Below, piece by piece: positions 61,173-64,000 of a DNA stretch of 64,000 bases. Location: positions 558,001-622,000 of the forward strand of contig CAXXKR010000004.1 of assembly GCA_963674955.2 (NCBI GenBank), given 5' to 3'. Each line of letters opens with the position of its first letter. Positions within the stretch are counted from its first letter, which is position 1. The DNA is from G963674955 sp963674955. GTDB taxonomy: Bacteria > Desulfobacterota > Desulfovibrionia > Desulfovibrionales > Desulfovibrionaceae. The notes beneath the pieces were generated by a model. That model worked only from the letters and a program-made list of their open reading frames with translations, did not search any database and was not told the origin of the DNA. Made by a program: the position numbers and the translations under genes.

Positions 61173-63386
61173 ATGCAAATAAAAATGACACATTCTACGG
61201 CATTAAAATCAATATTTTCTGCGCTGATTTGTCCAATTATGATCTTGGCCTTCTCTTCTCTGAGCTTTGCCCAAAGTGCGGAACTTCAAAAAGCCGAAAA
61301 ACAAGCCATCGTTGGAACGGATAAAAAAGCTGCTCCTGTCAAACCGAAAAAACCGAAAAAACTGTCTTACGAATCATGGCTCGAAAAATATGGAGCCTGG
61401 GACAAGCTCGACGAATTATATACGGACGAGGAAAAAACGCCTGAAACCATCTTGAAGCGTGCTGAAATATCCCTTGAAATGGACACGCCGGATCAGGCCA
61501 TCCAGATTCTTGAAATGAGTCCGGTTGCCGAGCCAAACGCCACTGATAAGGACGGCGCTACTGAGATTCAAAGGCTGTGGCTGGGCGGCCAGGCTCAACG
61601 CGTGCTCGGCGAACCGGCCAAGGCTGTTCGATGGTTCAGCCAGGCGGCAAAACTCATGACCAAGAAGCAACTAGCCCTGAAATTCAGCCGTGAGCCTGGA
61701 CTGAAAACCATCTGGAAAGATGTATGGAGACAACAATTTTGGGACTGGACCGATACAACGGACAATGAGCAAGCGGAAATTAAGGAACTTTTCCTGAGGG
61801 AAACACTGGATCAGGCTCTTTCCGTCTGGGGCAAGGACGAATTCTGGAAGCAGGTCGAAAAGTCATTTTCCGCCTCTGTGGACCCTGATATTGTAAGTGA
61901 AATAGCTGACAAGAACCATGCCGAATTCATAACGCGAAACGACCGTGATCTTATGGCTTCGGCCCTGATGTCCGCAGCCCTTGAGCAATACGGCCAGGCC
62001 AACGCGACCCTGCAGGATATTTCTTCCGAGCCGGTGCGCAGATTTTGGTCATCGGTATTGGACTTCTCCATAAACGGCCAATATGCCGCCGACATTTCAT
62101 TTCTTGAAAAAAACAAATATTTCAAAGCGGCTTCATTCTGGAAATCGGATATCCTGATTCAATCCTTCAACGGAAAATCCATATGGACTCTTGGCGACCC
62201 AAATTCCTACTCTTGGGGAAGATTCAAGCAGCGCATCCTTCGCCTGCCGCCGGAAAAAGCCATGGAAACCATGGACAATGGCTCTGGATCACTGCTTATT
62301 CCCGAAGAAACGGCCCGATTGATTCAGCCGCTGAAATTCGCAGTATCAGTCATAAACGGCTATACGGCTATCGCCAGGAATGTCTGGAGCAACACCCTGG
62401 ATGTCAAATCCATGCCCATCAGCTTCAAGATCGCCGGCGCACTGCTCTGGAACGAGCCTGTTGACGGCATGCTTTCCGAAAACACGTCGCTGGCCTCCTA
62501 TGAAAGGCCAATTTTGACAGGTCTCAACAGCGCCGCCGGACAGGAAAAAACGGAACAATACATCGGCAGTTTCTGGAAAAAATACAATGCCAAAGACTTA
62601 AGCGTTGTCACGGCTAAGTACTGGCCTCTGGACAGAATCATGCTCATTGCCGATTGGCGCGACCGCTGGAATCAGAAAAAAGATGAAACCCTTGCAAGGC
62701 GCGCAGCTTTTCTCTTCCCCAACAACAAGCTTGGCATAGATTGCATGCTATACTTGGCGCAAAAGGCAGTTAACAAAAGAAATTTCAAGCTTGCCTCGTT
62801 CTATTTGAACAAGCTTGACGACAACATGCCCACGATTGAATCGCAGGCTATGCTTTTGGAGACAAAGGCCAATTTGGCGGTTCTTACCGGCGACAGCGCC
62901 ACGGCCCTGGACAATTTCAAAAAACTTTTGAATTCCGGTGCTGAAATTTCGGATGATTCCAGGTTGAAGCTGGCCTTTCTGCTTCAACAGGCCGGAGATT
63001 TGGGCCAAGGCTCAGAGCACTTGAGAGTCCTTTGGGAAAAACGAGAGGAACTCCCCTCCTCCATGCAGGCGGAAATTCTTTTTTGGCTTGGCGAAGGCGA
63101 ACAGGCCCTTGGCGACAGCGACAAGGCCCTGGACCACTACCTCAAGCTCGCCTGGCAGTATCCCGGTGAAACGATGTGGGCATTGACCGCCATGTACAGG
63201 GCGGCTCTGATATATGAAAAACGCGGCATTTATCCGCCAGCCAAAAAGCTTTTGATGACCGTGCTCAAGAACGCCGAGACCGACAAGCAGCGCATGGCCG
63301 CCCAATCAAGGTTGAGCGAAATAGAAATGAAAATGGGCAAGCCGGCGTCGGAAAGCAAGGATCCGACCACGGCTTACCCATTCTAG
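61173..63386 (+). CDS. Large exported helical-repeat (TPR-like) protein
   Basis: 737 residues. Signal peptide about 1-33, with hydrophobic core SALICPIMILAFSSLSFAQS (cleavage probably after SFA), then a basic linker (KPKKPKKLSYESWLEKYG) and a long alpha-helical body. TPR-like repeats can be seen near the start (TILKRAEISLEMDTPDQAIQ, AQRVLGEPAKAVRWFSQAAK) and end (ALGDSDKALDHYLKLAWQYP, YRAALIYEKRGIYPPAKKLL). No enzyme motif recognised. Probably a periplasmic scaffold. The start may be ATG 61173 or 61185; neither has a good ribosome site. Confidence 0.82.
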   Translation: MQIKMTHSTALKSIFSALICPIMILAFSSLSFAQSAELQKAEKQAIVGTDKKAAPVKPKKPKKLSYESWLEKYGAWDKLDELYTDEEKTPETILKRAEISLEMDTPDQAIQILEMSPVAEPNATDKDGATEIQRLWLGGQAQRVLGEPAKAVRWFSQAAKLMTKKQLALKFSREPGLKTIWKDVWRQQFWDWTDTTDNEQAEIKELFLRETLDQALSVWGKDEFWKQVEKSFSASVDPDIVSEIADKNHAEFITRNDRDLMASALMSAALEQYGQANATLQDISSEPVRRFWSSVLDFSINGQYAADISFLEKNKYFKAASFWKSDILIQSFNGKSIWTLGDPNSYSWGRFKQRILRLPPEKAMETMDNGSGSLLIPEETARLIQPLKFAVSVINGYTAIARNVWSNTLDVKSMPISFKIAGALLWNEPVDGMLSENTSLASYERPILTGLNSAAGQEKTEQYIGSFWKKYNAKDLSVVTAKYWPLDRIMLIADWRDRWNQKKDETLARRAAFLFPNNKLGIDCMLYLAQKAVNKRNFKLASFYLNKLDDNMPTIESQAMLLETKANLAVLTGDSATALDNFKKLLNSGAEISDDSRLKLAFLLQQAGDLGQGSEHLRVLWEKREELPSSMQAEILFWLGEGEQALGDSDKALDHYLKLAWQYPGETMWALTAMYRAALIYEKRGIYPPAKKLLMTVLKNAETDKQRMAAQSRLSEIEMKMGKPASESKDPTTAYPF

Positions 63387-63404
63387 GTGCAATAGTGGTC
63401 GCCT

Positions 63405-63818
63405 TTATTTTCCGGGCTTGCAGCCCTTGCAGACCCTTTTCTTGATTCCGGGATTGGGATGATCCTTTGCATACTGCAATAGGTCCTCATACATCTCCTG
63501 AACCACCTTGACCGGCACATTCTTGGCGATGACCTGCTTGGCAACGTCGTCCTCGAAATACTTGTGCCAAGGCTTTTGTGAAAGGGCGGTCCAGGCGCCG
63601 TGCTGGCCTATCAGAGTAAGGCCAGGTTTGGCCTGCAGAAAAACCTGATATTCCTCATATTCCGCAGGATCGAGCATTTCCATCGGCTTGCAGTCGTGCA
63701 GCGGACTGGCCTGAACGGAAAAAATGAAGCTATTGTCAATCTGGATGTCGTCGAACCATCTCTCCTCGTCGCCTATCCTGTGTACTTCGACGAGCAATTT
63801 TCTGAAATCTTCAGCCAT
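63405..63818 (-). CDS. Protein of unknown function with C-terminal CxxC
   Basis: 137 residues, soluble, acidic. Starts MAEDFRKLLVEVHRIGDEER, has IDNSFIFSVQASPLHDCKP and a central LTLIGQHGAWTALSQKPWHK, and ends KKRVCKGCKPGK. The CxxC could bind a metal together with the earlier Cys. I do not recognise the family. Convergent with the large exported protein, 18 bases away. Its upstream region (63819-63892) has no clear promoter. Confidence 0.72.
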   Translation of the reverse strand: MAEDFRKLLVEVHRIGDEERWFDDIQIDNSFIFSVQASPLHDCKPMEMLDPAEYEEYQVFLQAKPGLTLIGQHGAWTALSQKPWHKYFEDDVAKQVIAKNVPVKVVQEMYEDLLQYAKDHPNPGIKKRVCKGCKPGK

Positions 63819-63892
63819 TTTCTACTCCTAGATAATGAAATCAACCCATTGAATTCGCCACTTCTTGTAGCTTTGATCGGGGTCAAAAGGCA

Positions 63893-64000
63893 ATGAAAAA
63901 CGAGTCCTCGACCAAAAGCAGTTCAATCATGTTTAAAACAACACTGCAACGGATAAACCAAGTTGAATTAATTTGTAACCGCCATCAATTAATGTTAACG
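63893..64000 (+). CDS. Possible start of a gene running off the window
   Basis: An ATG at 63893 is preceded by AAAAGG and opens a frame without stop to the end of the window (36 codons; MKNESSTKSSSIMFKTTLQR and further). The sequence is polar and not recognised. It could be a chance frame. Confidence 0.25.
   Translation, partial: MKNESSTKSSSIMFKTTLQRINQVELICNRHQLMLT

Overview
The window looks like chromosomal DNA of a sulfate-reducing deltaproteobacterium of the Desulfovibrio type. Support comes from an adenylate kinase whose lid carries the Cys129/His135/Cys151/Cys154 metal ligands described for the Desulfovibrio gigas enzyme, an archaeal-style split glutamate synthase, a DHH-CBS-nucleotidyltransferase fusion, DapL-type lysine synthesis, a hemA/ccsA-like/siroheme cluster and a small PxxKW cysteine-rich protein. 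The assignment is inferred from gene content; no species is claimed. Almost the whole window is core genome, densely packed, with about 60 protein genes. I saw no rRNA, tRNA, CRISPR array, prophage or intact insertion sequence.

Layout. 1-5.1 kb (minus): corC, lnt, prfB (with its programmed +1 frameshift), a GGDEF diguanylate cyclase and a MinD/FlhG-like ATPase, probably one operon behind a good sigma70 promoter at 5053-5081. 5.1-10.1 kb (minus): mnmG and an M20 peptidase, a stand-alone PxxKW gene, then the apt-mtnP adenine/methylthioadenosine salvage pair with a perfect palindrome inside its promoter. 10.1-19.4 kb (plus): rsmA, an HU protein, an unannotated-looking 57-residue membrane protein, the macromolecular synthesis operon (rpsU, yqeY-like, mutS2, dnaG, rpoD) and cbiB. 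19.3-28.8 kb (minus): proC, ndk, fliM, then a run from dut and an argD-like aminotransferase through prmA, a MagIII/Nth-like glycosylase, a degenerate EnvC-like factor and a C-terminal processing protease to a YibQ-like deacetylase.

29.0-37.4 kb (plus): a five-gene glutamate synthase operon in which the domains of GltB are separate proteins, accompanied by a ferredoxin and an FAD/NAD oxidoreductase, followed by yajC, secD and secF. A bidirectional terminator at 37422-37456 separates it from the minus-strand cluster adk, tilS, an unknown gene, hemA, a ccsA-like gene and a siroheme synthase (37.5-42.4 kb). 42.5-45.2 kb (plus) is a small glycosyltransferase island containing a frameshifted family 9 enzyme and a 36-codon ORF that may be a remnant. 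45.2-57.8 kb (minus): rarA, rsmE, lysA, a lipoprotein, mutS, lapB, lapA, a HIT protein, a LOG-like protein, the A-adding-type nucleotidyltransferase and xerD. 57.9-64 kb (plus, then minus): dapL, folK with no ordinary start codon, a YHS protein, a transaldolase interrupted by TGA, a 0.5 kb non-coding stretch, a large exported repeat protein and an unknown gene.

Most striking points: (i) three otherwise healthy plus-strand genes carry single-position departures from normal decoding (frameshift in a glycosyltransferase, ATC/ACG start in folK, TGA in transaldolase), which are either sequencing errors, real lesions or recoding; (ii) the palindrome in the apt-mtnP promoter; (iii) the small membrane protein between HU and rpsU; (iv) the split glutamate synthase operon with a terminator-like hairpin in its leader. 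I did not find a convincing wholly new multi-gene system.
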